In this document: positions 17,792 to 25,992 of the stretch, piece after piece | Layout: the number at the start of each line of letters is the position of its first letter | How positions within the stretch are numbered: position 1 is the stretch's first letter | Program-made: the position numbers and the translations under genes | The notes under the pieces: model-generated | Seen by the model: only the letters and a program-made list of their open reading frames with translations | Database searches by the model: none | What the model was told of the DNA's origin: nothing | DNA from: Cellulomonas iranensis NBRC 101100 = JCM 18110 | GTDB taxonomy: Bacteria > Actinomycetota > Actinomycetes > Actinomycetales > Cellulomonadaceae | Length of the DNA stretch: 57,999 nucleotides | NCBI RefSeq assembly: GCF_001552375.1 | Contig: NZ_BCRB01000018.1 | Span: forward strand, 1 to 57,999 | Direction: 5' to 3'

Positions 17792-17809
17792 GACCGGAGC
17801 GGTCCGGTC
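17792..17809 (-). promoter_or_regulatory. Hairpin after the Cys-rich leader ORF
   Basis: A perfect 7-bp stem (GACCGGA/TCCGGTC) with loop GCGG begins 15 nt after the leader ORF stop on the transcript. A second weaker CCCGGG stem lies at 17715-17736. A ribosome stalled at Cys codons would sit right before this structure, so it may be part of an attenuator. This is inferred. Confidence 0.4.
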
Positions 17810-17823
17810 GGTGAGGAGAGCCC

Positions 17824-17886
17824 TCAGCGACAGCGACGACAGGGACGACACGCGGCGGTGAGCAGCTCACCGGGGGTCGTCGTCAT
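17824..17886 (-). CDS. Leaderless Cys-rich leader peptide (putative cysteine attenuator)
   Basis: The 20-codon ORF reads MTTTPGELLTAACRPCRRCR, with three TGT Cys codons in the last eight. TAGCCT ends 7 nt before the ATG, so it is predicted to be leaderless. It lies immediately upstream of the amino-acid ABC transporter operon. Short leaderless ORFs ending in Cys codons are known in mycobacteria to sense cysteine supply and attenuate downstream genes. This ORF fits that pattern in length, position and promoter geometry, though translation is unproven. Confidence 0.7.
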   Translation of the reverse strand: MTTTPGELLTAACRPCRRCR

Positions 17887-17913
17887 GCGGCCGAGGCTAG
17901 CACCGCGGGCCGC

Positions 17914-17927
17914 GTGACCGGGGTCAC
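17914..17927. promoter_or_regulatory. GTGA-N6-TCAC palindrome, Crp/GlxR-like site
   Basis: The perfect 14-bp palindrome GTGACCGGGGTCAC lies 14 bp upstream of the -10 box of the Cys-rich leader. The core GTGA-N6-TCAC equals that of Crp-family sites (TGTGA-N6-TCACA), but both outer bases differ. It also overlaps the 3' flank of pdxH, so function is uncertain. Confidence 0.4.
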
Positions 17928-17950
17928 CCCCGTCGGTGCGGCAGCGGGCG

Positions 17951-18604
17951 TCACGGCCAGACGAGGCGGTGCGTCCAGCCCGTGTCGTCGCGGCGGTAGA
18001 CGAGCCGCACGTGCGCGCGGTCGGCGCTGCCCTGCCAGAACTCGACCTCGTCGGGCACCACGAGCCACGCCTGCCACGACGGCAGCACGAACCCCGGGTC
18101 GGAGTCGACCCGCGCACGGGCGGCGGTCATGGCGTCGCGCAGCTCGTCGAGCGAGCCCAGCGGCTCGCCGGGGCGCACGCCGGCCGCGGCGGCGCGCGAC
18201 GCGGGCGACCGCGCGAGGTAGTCGGCCGCCGACGCCTCGGCGCCGAGGTGCCGCGCAGCACCGGTGACGCGCACCTGCCGCACGACCGCCGGCCACCAGA
18301 ACCCCAGCGCGGCCCGCGGGTTGGCCGCGAGGTCGGCGGCCTTGGCGCTGCGCGCGTCGGTCGCGAACGCGAACCCGTCGGGGCCGACGTCCTTGAGGAT
18401 GAGCACGCGCGCGGACGGACGGCCGTCGGCGTCGGCGGTGGCGAGGGTCGCGGCGTGCGGCTCGGGCGCGCCCGCGTCGACCGCGGCGGCGAACCAGTCC
18501 GTGAAGAGGTCGAGCGGGTCGTCGGGCGCCGCGCCCGGGTCGAACGTCAGGGGCGTGCCCGCCAGGGCGGGCAGGGACCGGAGCAGCTCGCGCACGCACG
18601 CCAT
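17951..18604 (-). CDS. pdxH: Pyridoxine/pyridoxamine 5'-phosphate oxidase family (PdxH)
   Basis: The 217-residue flavin-fold enzyme matches PdxH in length and order: DPLDLFTDWFAAAVDAG near residue 30, RVLILKDVGPDGFAFATD, AALGFWWPAVVRQVRVTG for FMN binding and the C-terminal FWQGSADRAHVRLVYRR. PdxH forms pyridoxal 5'-phosphate using FMN and oxygen. The usual C-terminal RLAP is replaced by RLVWP. The ATG at 18604 gives a normal N-terminus. It is divergent from the 18656 gene with a 51-bp gap. Confidence 0.85.
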   Translation of the reverse strand: MACVRELLRSLPALAGTPLTFDPGAAPDDPLDLFTDWFAAAVDAGAPEPHAATLATADADGRPSARVLILKDVGPDGFAFATDARSAKAADLAANPRAALGFWWPAVVRQVRVTGAARHLGAEASAADYLARSPASRAAAAGVRPGEPLGSLDELRDAMTAARARVDSDPGFVLPSWQAWLVVPDEVEFWQGSADRAHVRLVYRRDDTGWTHRLVWP

Positions 18605-18655
18605 CGTCCCGGGCCCGGCGACGGTCGGCAACGGCTCGCGACCTACCCTGGTGCC

Positions 18656-19585
18656 GTGCCCTCCCCCGCCCCTCCCGTGCCGGCCGTGCTCGACGCGGCC
18701 ACGTGGTCGTCTCGCGCCGACGCGCACGCCGCGCGCGCGGACGCCGCGACGGCCGGGCACCGCGCGCGCCGCTCGCGCCACGAGAAGCACGCGGTCGAGG
18801 ACTTCCTGTTCGAGTACTACCCGGCCACTCCGGGGCAGCTGCGGCGCTGGCACCCCGGGGCGGGTGCCGCGCTCGCACCGGGGGCGGACGGCCCGGCGCC
18901 GCACGCCGCGTGGCGCTGGTACCGCACGGCCGACGACGGCACGGTCGCGCTCGACGTCGACGCGTTCACCGCGGCGCGTGGGGACACCGTGCGGTTCGTC
19001 GTTGGCCTGCTCGCGGCGACAGCGGGGCGGCCGGCCGCGACCGGGTGCTTCGGGCTGCACGAGTGGGCGATGGTCTACCGCGAGCGCGCAGGCGAGCACC
19101 GGCACGCGCTGCCGCTGCGGCTCGGCGAGGCCGGCACCGACGCGGTGGTCGAGGCGCACCGGATCCGGTGCACCCACTTCGACGCGTTCCGGTTCTTCAC
19201 GCCCGAGGCCGTCGGCCGCAACACGCTGACCCCGACGCGCGAGGCCCAGACCGCCCTCGAGCAGCCCGGGTGCCTGCACGCCGCGATGGACCTCTACAAG
19301 TGGGCCCTCAAGCTCGGGCCGCTCGTGCCGGGTGACCTGCTGCTCGACTGCTTCGACCTCGCGCGCGAGGTCCGCACGACCGACATGCAGGCCAGCCCGT
19401 ACGACGTGACGACGTACGGGCTCGAGCCCGTCGCGATCGAGACCCCCGACGGCAAGGCCGAGTACGTGCGTCGGCAGCGCGACTACGCCGCCCGCGGCAA
19501 CGCGCTGCGCGCGCGGCTCCTGGCGGCCGCCTCACCGGTCGCCCCGACGCGGTCCCGCCCGTCACCGACCACCGACCTCCCCTGA
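18656..19585 (+). CDS. Conserved protein of unknown function (often labelled 3-methyladenine DNA glycosylase)
   Basis: The 309-residue protein shows a strongly conserved family pattern: RHEKHAVEDFLFEYY with LRRWHPG near the N-terminus, CFGLHEWAMVYR, CTHFDAFRFFTPEA, QPGCLHAAMDLYKWALKL and AREVRTTDMQASPYDV. Database entries often call this family 3-methyladenine DNA glycosylase, but I see no helix-hairpin-helix or AAG-fold motif, so I treat the function as unknown. The invariant His, Cys and Asp residues suggest an enzyme. TACCCT ends 6 nt before the GTG, a leaderless start. Confidence 0.8.
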   Translation: MPSPAPPVPAVLDAATWSSRADAHAARADAATAGHRARRSRHEKHAVEDFLFEYYPATPGQLRRWHPGAGAALAPGADGPAPHAAWRWYRTADDGTVALDVDAFTAARGDTVRFVVGLLAATAGRPAATGCFGLHEWAMVYRERAGEHRHALPLRLGEAGTDAVVEAHRIRCTHFDAFRFFTPEAVGRNTLTPTREAQTALEQPGCLHAAMDLYKWALKLGPLVPGDLLLDCFDLAREVRTTDMQASPYDVTTYGLEPVAIETPDGKAEYVRRQRDYAARGNALRARLLAAASPVAPTRSRPSPTTDLP

Positions 19586-19623
19586 CACCGCCCCTCCTCT
19601 GACGCCACCCGCCACCGCCGGGT

Positions 19624-19673
19624 GCGGGGTTCTGCCGTTCCAGCGTCCGCGAGACCGGCCGGACCCCGCGTTC
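19624..19673. repeat. REP-like 50-bp element, copy 1
   Basis: This 50-bp element starts GCGGGGTTCTGC and ends GGACCCCGCGTTC, so its ends are imperfect inverted repeats. It matches copy 2 at 19768-19817 over its whole length with a few substitutions. The region 19586-19884 between convergent genes holds only these two copies and a small GGCACC/GGTGCC hairpin. Confidence 0.7.
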
Positions 19674-19763
19674 GACGGGCGGGTCGTCGGTGGGGGTCGT
19701 GGGCGGCACCGCTGGCGGGTGCCGCGACCGAGGCACCCTTCCGTCACCGGCTGGCCGGCGGTC

Positions 19764-19817
19764 GAACGCGGGGTTCTGCTGCTTCTGGGCCCGCGAAACC
19801 GGCCGAACCCCGCGTTC
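19764..19817. repeat. REP-like element, copy 2
   Basis: The perfect 13-bp arms GAACGCGGGGTTC (19764-19776) and GAACCCCGCGTTC (19805-19817) flank a 28-nt centre. It is 144 bp from copy 1. Such elements may act as terminators for convergent genes or as dispersed REP/MITE sequences; copies elsewhere in the genome would decide. Confidence 0.7.
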
Positions 19818-19884
19818 AGGGGCCTCCGACAGCCGGGGGCGGCGTGGGCGGACGGGACGGGGCGTCCGGTCGGGTGTCGACGGG

Positions 19885-22182
19885 TCAGGTCGCTCCGGTC
19901 AGCAGGTGGACGGCGACGACCGGCGGCGTCGAGTTCGATGCGTCCGCCTCGAACGCGACCGCACGACCGCCCGGCGCGTCCGCGTCCCCGCCGGCGAACG
20001 GGCCGAGCACGAGGTCCACCGTGCGCGTGCCCGCGGCGGAGTCCGCGACCTCGAGCGTGCCGACCTCGGCGCCGTCGACGAGCACGCGCGCGACGCCCGG
20101 CTGCGCGAGGTACGTCACACGCAGCACCGCGCCGCGGCCCTCGGGGTCGGCCAGCCGGTAGGAGAACCGCTCGCGCGTCGCGCGCCAGTGCCGTCCGTCG
20201 TCGGTCGCGCCGGTCCACGTGCCGGTGCCGGCGTACCGGTGGTCGGTCTCGGGCTGCTGCTCGCCGCACGCGACCGCGTCGACCGTGCGGGCCGCGAGGC
20301 CGAGCTGCGCGTCGTCGGCGGCCGCGAGCGCGGCGCGGCGCGCGGGCACGTCGGCGGCGGTCGGCACGACCGGCAGGTAGAGCGTGTAGCGCGCGTCGTG
20401 CAGGGTCGCGAACGGCTCGAGCACGAGCGGGTCGTCGGCGCCGCGGTCGAGCACGAACGTGCCGTCGTCGGCGGGGCGCAGCGCGGCCGCGAGGTCGGCG
20501 TCGGAGCCGACGAGCAGCGGCGCCGCGGACAGCGGGCGCAGCGGGCCGTGTGCGACGTGGCCCATGCGCGCGTCGTCGGCGCGCAGACCCACGAGGTCGT
20601 CGGCGTCGCCGCGGACCGCGAGCGCGTGCGGGCCCCAGCGCAGCGCGACCCACGCGTCGTCGCCCGGCAGCCGCTCGGCCGCCCCGCCGGCGACCAGCCG
20701 CCACGCGAGCGTCTCGCCTCCGCGCCACGTGCGGCGCACCGTGACGTGGCCGGCGCGCTCGCCGGCGTCGCCGACGGGCTCGCCGTCGAGCGTCAGCTCC
20801 ACGGCGTCGAGCGCCCACGCGGGCCGACGCACGTGCACCGCGAGGTCGGTGGGGGCGTCGACGTCCACCGTGAGCGCGACGTCGGTGACGCGTGCGGGCG
20901 TCGGGTAGGTCGACGCGAGGCGCACGCGCACGCCGCGCTCGGCCCAGTCGAGCGTCGAGGGCACGGGCAGGTTGACCAGCAGGTCGTCGCCCGCGTGCGC
21001 GTACGCGAGCTCGCCCAACCGCGCGTACGTCTCCATCGAGGTGCCGACGCAGCACCACATGCACTCGTCGCGCGTCGAGTACACGCGGTAGTGGCCCGGG
21101 CGCGCGGACGTGAAGTACACGAACCCGCCGTCGGGGTGCTGCGCGGACAGCACGTGGTTGACGAGCTGGCGCTCGGCCGCGTCGAGCAGGGTCGTGTCGC
21201 CCGTGAGCGCGTAGAGCCGCCGCACGACCTCGAGCAGGTTCGCGGTGTTGCACGACTCGGGGCCCTCGCGGTGCGTGACGTGCGCTGCCGCGTCGGGCGT
21301 GAAGTGCTCGGACACCGAGTTGCCGCCGAACACGAGCGTGCGGCGGTCGAGCACGGTCCGCACGAACGCGGCGGCGGCGTCGGCCTCGCCGATCGCGGGC
21401 CAGCCGACGACCTTGGCGATCTGCGTGTTGGCGTGCAGCCCGTCGAGCGCGTCGCGCCCCGCGCGCAGCGGTGCGAGCAGCTCCTCGTCGGCGAACCGCC
21501 GCGCGAGGGCCGCGTAGCGCGCGTCGCCCGTGAGCTCGGCGAGGTCGGCGTACGCCTCGCACATGCCGCCGAACTCGGTGCGCAGCATGCGGGCGAACGC
21601 GGCGTCGTCGAGGCGCTCGGACAGCGCGACGCCCCAGTCGGCGAGGCGCACGGCGACGGCGAGCGCGCGGACCGTGACGTCGGCGGGTGCGTGCCGGGCG
21701 GCGTCGACCAGGCCCGCGTACGTCTTGTGCACGTTGTACCAGGGCACCCACGCGCCGCCGAGGTCGAACGTGCCCGCCTCGGCGCCGCCCGACGCGACCG
21801 ACTCCCACAGCGCGACCCCGCCGGGCACTCCCCCGACGTACCCGGTGCCGAGCGCGTCCTGGCAGGCCGCGAGGCCGTCGACGAGCGCGCGAGCCAGGTC
21901 CGCGGCGCGGTCGTCGCCCGTCGCGGCCCACAGCAGGGACGCCGCGGACAGCGCGTGCCCGCCGATGTGCCCGTCGAGGCCGATGGACTCCCAGCTGCCG
22001 TACGGCTCGGCGACCGGCGGCAGTCCCGCCTCGCGGCGGAACGGCGCGAGCAGCCGGTCCGGGTCGAGGCCCAGGACGTACGCGAGGTCGGTGCGCTGGG
22101 CGGCCGCGAACGGGCCGTCGGCCAGGCGGACGGCGTGCAGCGGGAACAGGGTCACGGGCGCGGTGGTGGCGGCGGTGCTCAC
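19885..22182 (-). CDS. GH127 beta-L-arabinofuranosidase
   Basis: The 765-residue DUF1680 protein has an (alpha/alpha)6 barrel with GHIGGHALSAASLLWAATGD and WVPWYNVHKTYAGL. The zinc-thiolate active site of the HypBA1 type is visible: Glu and Cys in REGPESCNT (about 309 and 311) and the Cys pair in DECMWCC (about 377-378), the first being the nucleophile in the known enzyme. C-terminal beta domains follow. No signal peptide is seen, so it should act in the cytoplasm on imported arabino-oligosaccharides. CAGGCT ends 7 nt before the GTG. Confidence 0.9.
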   Translation of the reverse strand: MSTAATTAPVTLFPLHAVRLADGPFAAAQRTDLAYVLGLDPDRLLAPFRREAGLPPVAEPYGSWESIGLDGHIGGHALSAASLLWAATGDDRAADLARALVDGLAACQDALGTGYVGGVPGGVALWESVASGGAEAGTFDLGGAWVPWYNVHKTYAGLVDAARHAPADVTVRALAVAVRLADWGVALSERLDDAAFARMLRTEFGGMCEAYADLAELTGDARYAALARRFADEELLAPLRAGRDALDGLHANTQIAKVVGWPAIGEADAAAAFVRTVLDRRTLVFGGNSVSEHFTPDAAAHVTHREGPESCNTANLLEVVRRLYALTGDTTLLDAAERQLVNHVLSAQHPDGGFVYFTSARPGHYRVYSTRDECMWCCVGTSMETYARLGELAYAHAGDDLLVNLPVPSTLDWAERGVRVRLASTYPTPARVTDVALTVDVDAPTDLAVHVRRPAWALDAVELTLDGEPVGDAGERAGHVTVRRTWRGGETLAWRLVAGGAAERLPGDDAWVALRWGPHALAVRGDADDLVGLRADDARMGHVAHGPLRPLSAAPLLVGSDADLAAALRPADDGTFVLDRGADDPLVLEPFATLHDARYTLYLPVVPTAADVPARRAALAAADDAQLGLAARTVDAVACGEQQPETDHRYAGTGTWTGATDDGRHWRATRERFSYRLADPEGRGAVLRVTYLAQPGVARVLVDGAEVGTLEVADSAAGTRTVDLVLGPFAGGDADAPGGRAVAFEADASNSTPPVVAVHLLTGAT

Positions 22183-22255
22183 GGCGCCCAGCCTGGCACG
22201 TGTAACGATCAACTTCCAGGCGCGCGACGGCGCACGCGAGGTCGCCCCGGAGCCG

Positions 22256-22720
22256 TCAGACGACGCCCGCGCGCACCTGCGCGACGCCCTGGTTCGCGAG
22301 CGCGTCGGCACGCTCGTTGCCAGGGTCGCCCGCGTGGCCCTTCACCCAGACCCAGGTGACGTGGTGCCGCGCGACCTCCTCGTCGAGGGCCTGCCACAGC
22401 TCCTTGTTCTTCACGGGCTTCTTCTCCCCCGTGAGCCAGCCGTTGCGCTTCCAGCCCGGCAGCCACTTGGTGAGCCCGTTCATCACGTACGTCGAGTCGA
22501 CGTGCAGCGTCACGCGGCAGGGCCGGCGCAGCGCGCGCAGCCCCTCGATGACGGCCGTGAGCTCCATGCGGTTGTTGGTCGTCGCGGCCTCACCGCCGAA
22601 GAGCTCCTTCTCCTGGTCGCCGAAGCGCATCCAGGCGCCCCACCCCCCGACGCCGGGGTTGCCCTTGCAGGCGCCGTCGGTCCACATCTCCACCAGGGGC
22701 TGCTCGTCGTTCACGCTCAC
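22256..22720 (-). CDS. rnhA: Ribonuclease HI
   Basis: The 154-residue enzyme has the catalytic acidic residues in [26 protein letters not shown] and GNERADALA, plus the basic protrusion [16 protein letters not shown]. It cuts RNA in RNA-DNA hybrids. TACCGT ends exactly 6 nt before the GTG at 22720, so I prefer this leaderless start over the GTG two codons upstream. It is preceded by the acyl-CoA ligase gene on the same strand. Confidence 0.95.
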   Translation of the reverse strand: MSVNDEQPLVEMWTDGACKGNPGVGGWGAWMRFGDQEKELFGGEAATTNNRMELTAVIEGLRALRRPCRVTLHVDSTYVMNGLTKWLPGWKRNGWLTGEKKPVKNKELWQALDEEVARHHVTWVWVKGHAGDPGNERADALANQGVAQVRAGVV

Positions 22721-22756
22721 GCGCACACGGTACGGCGTCGGGCGGGCCCGCCCGTG

Positions 22757-24463
22757 TCAGGCGTGGGTGTGGAGGTTGTCCCGCACGACGCGGCGCAGCA
22801 CCTTGCCGACCTGCGAGCGCGGCAGGTCGGGCAGCACGACGAGCCGGCGCGGCAGCGCGTACCGGGCCAGGCGCGTCTCGCACCACGCGCGCACGGCCGC
22901 GAGGTCGACGCCGGGCACGTCGCCGTCGAGCACGATCGCCGCGACGACCCGCTCGCCGAGGTCGCCCGCGGGCTCGCCGACGACCGCGACGTCGAGGATG
23001 CCGGGCATGCCGCGCAGGTGGTCCTCGACCTGCGACGGGTACACCTTGAACCCGCCGGTGACGATCATCTCCTTCATGCGGTCGACAAGGACGACCATGC
23101 CGTCGTCGTCGACGCGCACGACGTCACCGGTGCGCAGCCAGCCGTCGGGCAGCAGCTGCTCGGCCGTCTCCTCGGGGCGCTGCCAGTAGCCGGCGAACAC
23201 CTGCGGGCCGGAGATGAGCAGCTCGCCCTGCTCGCCCGGCGCGACCTCGCGCGTCGGGTCCTCCTGGTCGACCACGCGGATGCGCGTCGAGGGGAACGGC
23301 AGGCCGAGCGCACCGGGCCGCCGGTCCTGCGTCAGGGGGCTCCCGAGCGCGACGGGCGAGGTCTCGGTCATGCCGTAGCCCTCGACGACGAGGCCGCCCG
23401 TGACGCGCTCCCAGCGCTCGGCGGTCTCGCGCGGCAGCGCCATGGCGCCGCTGATCGCGTACCGGAACGACGTGAGGTCGGCGCCGGACTCCTCGGCGGC
23501 GGCCGCGAGCCGGTCGAGCATGGGCGGCACCGCGGGCAGGAACGTGCCGGGCCGGCGGCGCTGCGCGGCCAGCACGCGCGCGGGGTCGAAGTTCGGGAGC
23601 ACGACGAGCGTGGCCGCGATGCGCACCGAGTACGTGAGGCAGAGCGTGAGACCGAACGCGTGGAAGAACGGCAGGACGCCGTAGACGACCTCGGTGCCGT
23701 TCTCGGCCTGCGTCCACGCCTGGCCCTGGATCGTGTTGGCGAGCAGGTTGCGGTGCGTCAGCACGGCGGCCTTGGGCGTGCCGGTGGTGCCGCCGGTGTA
23801 CTGCAGCAGCGCGACGTCCTCGGGGCGCGGCTCGTCGTGGCCCTCGGCCGCGATCCACGCGGGCACGGTGCGCAGCAGGCGGTGCCAGTGCGGGACGCCC
23901 GCCGGCACGGGACCGCGCATGGCGTCGCGCGTGCGGCGCGCGGCGGGCAGCGGCAGGCGCAGCGCGGCGCGCGCGGCACGCGGCAGGTCGGCGGACAGGT
24001 CGACCGCGACGACGCGCCGCAGCGCGGTGCGGTCCTGCGCCTCCAGGACGCGCGGCACGGCCTGCTCCCAGACGAGCGCGACGGTCGCGCCGGAGTCGGC
24101 GAGCTGGTGCGCGAGCTCGTCGGCGGTGTAGGTGGGGTTGTGCTCGACGACGACGGCGCCGAGGCGCAGCACGGACCAGAACGCGACGAGGTGCGACGTG
24201 CAGTTGGGCAGCACGAGCGCGACGCGGTCGCCCGCGCGGACGCCGAGGCCGTGCAGCACGCGCGCGCCGAGCTCGACGCGCTCGCCGAGCTCGCGGTAGG
24301 TGGTGGTCGCGCCGAGGAAGTCGACCGCGACGCGGTCGGGGTGCTCGCGCACGGCGCGGTCGAGCGTCGCGGTGAGCGGCTCGTCGGGGATCTCGACGTC
24401 GCGCGGGACGCCGACGGGCCACGCGGCGGGGAGGTCGACGGGTGCGGAGCGGTGCTGCGTCAC
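22757..24463 (-). CDS. AMP-binding fatty acyl-CoA ligase (FadD-like)
   Basis: The 568-residue adenylate-forming enzyme shows the motifs YTGGTTGTPKAAVLTHRN, GYGMTETSP, GWLRTGDV, GGFKVYPSQVED and the catalytic Lys region PRSQVGKVLRR. It should activate a carboxylic acid, probably a fatty acid, to its CoA thioester. TAAGAT ends 6 nt before the GTG (leaderless). A 20-bp TetR-type palindrome overlaps the upstream edge of that box, so the gene is likely derepressed by a lipid ligand. Confidence 0.92.
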   Translation of the reverse strand: MTQHRSAPVDLPAAWPVGVPRDVEIPDEPLTATLDRAVREHPDRVAVDFLGATTTYRELGERVELGARVLHGLGVRAGDRVALVLPNCTSHLVAFWSVLRLGAVVVEHNPTYTADELAHQLADSGATVALVWEQAVPRVLEAQDRTALRRVVAVDLSADLPRAARAALRLPLPAARRTRDAMRGPVPAGVPHWHRLLRTVPAWIAAEGHDEPRPEDVALLQYTGGTTGTPKAAVLTHRNLLANTIQGQAWTQAENGTEVVYGVLPFFHAFGLTLCLTYSVRIAATLVVLPNFDPARVLAAQRRRPGTFLPAVPPMLDRLAAAAEESGADLTSFRYAISGAMALPRETAERWERVTGGLVVEGYGMTETSPVALGSPLTQDRRPGALGLPFPSTRIRVVDQEDPTREVAPGEQGELLISGPQVFAGYWQRPEETAEQLLPDGWLRTGDVVRVDDDGMVVLVDRMKEMIVTGGFKVYPSQVEDHLRGMPGILDVAVVGEPAGDLGERVVAAIVLDGDVPGVDLAAVRAWCETRLARYALPRRLVVLPDLPRSQVGKVLRRVVRDNLHTHA

Positions 24464-24474
24464 GCCACGATCTT

Positions 24475-24494
24475 AACCTACGCAACCGTAAGTT
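24475..24494. promoter_or_regulatory. TetR-type operator of the acyl-CoA ligase
   Basis: AACCTACGCAACCGTAAGTT is a 20-bp palindrome with 8 of 10 paired positions, centred on TACG/CGTA half-sites. It touches the -10 box of the minus-strand ligase gene (24475-24470). TTACG-N4-CGTAA-like sites are used by lipid-sensing TetR regulators in actinobacteria. An additional CCTACGCA/TGCGTAGG pair spans 24477-24507. Confidence 0.65.
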
Positions 24495-24634
24495 ACTGGT
24501 GCGTAGGTCCCGCCCGGGCGGCGTCCGCGCATGCCCCGTACCCTGCCAGGGGCCCGCGCCACGCGAGCCCCCGCCCGAGAGGGCCCGGGCCTGCGGGCCG
24601 ACCCCACCCACCGGACGCACGGGAGGAGCGCGGC

Positions 24635-25972
24635 ATGACCGACGACCGCACCGCCACGACGCCGGAGCACACCGACACGCCGGCGCTCCGCGACCTGCGC
24701 GCGCACCTCGAACGGCTCGACGTGCCGGACGTCGTCCACGAGCTCGGCCGCCTGGGGCCCACGCGGCGCGCCGTGGCGTTCCGGCTGCTGCGCAAGGACC
24801 GCGCCGTCGAGGTCTTCGAGGACCTCGACCCGGCGCTGCAGGTCGAGCTCGTCGACGCGCTCGCCGGCGAGGCCGCGGCGATCTTCGACGCGCTCGACCC
24901 CGACGACCGCGCCGCGCTGCTCGACGAGCTGCCCGCGGGCGTCGCCCGGCGCCTCCTCTCCGGGCTGTCGGCCGCCGAGCGCGCCGCGACGACCGCGCTG
25001 CTCGGGCACCCCGAGGAGAGCGCCGGCCGTCGCATGTCCCCCGAGGTCGTCTCGGTCCCCCTCGGCACGACCGTCGCCGACACCATCGCGCGCGTCCGCG
25101 CCGCGGGCGAGGACGCCGAGACCGTGTACGTCGTCCCCGTCGTCGCGGCCGGTCGGCGCGTCGTGGGCGTCGTGTCGCTGCGCCGCCTCGTGCTCAGCGA
25201 CCCCTCCGCGCTCGTCGACGACGTCATGACGTCCCCCGCCACGACCGTGCGCGTGACCGACCCGGCCGAGCGCGCCGCGAACGTCGTGCGCGACGGCGGG
25301 TTCGTCGGCGTGCCCGTGGTCGACGCCGAGGACCGCCTCGTGGGCGTCCTCACGGTCGACGACGCGATGCGCGTGCTCGAGGCCGAGGACGACGAGGACT
25401 CGGCGCGCACCGGCGGGTCCGAGCCGCTGCGCCGCCCCTACCTGTCGGTGTCGGTGCTGGGGCTGGTGCGCTCGCGCGTGGTGTGGCTGCTGCTGCTCAT
25501 CGTGGCCGCCACGCTCACGGTCGGCGTGCAGTCGTTCTACGAGGCCGAGCTGTCGCAGGTCGTCGCGCTCGCGCTGTTCGTGCCGCTGCTCATCGGCACG
25601 GGCGGCAACGCCGGCTCGCAGGCCGCGACGACGGTCGTGCGCGCGAGCGCGGTCGGCGACGTCCGCCCGTCCGACACGCTGCGCGTCGTGGGCCGCGAGA
25701 TGCTCACCGGCCTGCTGCTGGGCGTCACGCTCGCGACCGTCGGCGTGGGGCCCGCGATCCTCGTCGCGGGACCGCAGATCGGGCTCGTGCTCGCGCTGAC
25801 CGTGGTCGCGGTGTGCACGCTCGCGACGACCGTCGGGTCGAGCGTGCCGCTGCTCGCCAAGCGCGTCGGCATCGACCCCGCGATCGTGTCGGCACCGTTC
25901 ATCTCGACGTTCGTCGACACCACGGGGCTCGTCGTGTACTTCACGATCGCGAAGGCCGTGCTCGGCATCTGA
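24635..25972 (+). CDS. mgtE: Magnesium transporter MgtE
   Basis: The 445-residue protein has the MgtE N-domain (residues about 20-130), two CBS domains (about 135-260) and five transmembrane helices from residue 280, including LIGTGGNAGSQAATTVVRA, the pore signature. The cytoplasmic domains close the channel when magnesium is high. The ATG follows GGGAGGAG. It is divergent from the acyl-CoA ligase. I find no recognisable magnesium riboswitch in 24495-24634. Confidence 0.95.
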   Translation: MTDDRTATTPEHTDTPALRDLRAHLERLDVPDVVHELGRLGPTRRAVAFRLLRKDRAVEVFEDLDPALQVELVDALAGEAAAIFDALDPDDRAALLDELPAGVARRLLSGLSAAERAATTALLGHPEESAGRRMSPEVVSVPLGTTVADTIARVRAAGEDAETVYVVPVVAAGRRVVGVVSLRRLVLSDPSALVDDVMTSPATTVRVTDPAERAANVVRDGGFVGVPVVDAEDRLVGVLTVDDAMRVLEAEDDEDSARTGGSEPLRRPYLSVSVLGLVRSRVVWLLLLIVAATLTVGVQSFYEAELSQVVALALFVPLLIGTGGNAGSQAATTVVRASAVGDVRPSDTLRVVGREMLTGLLLGVTLATVGVGPAILVAGPQIGLVLALTVVAVCTLATTVGSSVPLLAKRVGIDPAIVSAPFISTFVDTTGLVVYFTIAKAVLGI

Positions 25973-25992
25973 CGGGTGGCACGATCGACGTC

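Noticed and set aside
17824-18117. 97-codon minus-strand ORF covering the leader ORF
   Set aside because: It overlaps the 3' end of pdxH in another frame; the 20-codon leaderless ORF has the promoter geometry and Cys codons.
24495-24634. Magnesium riboswitch (M-box) upstream of mgtE
   Set aside because: I could not find the conserved M-box helices; the leader is short and only GC-rich.
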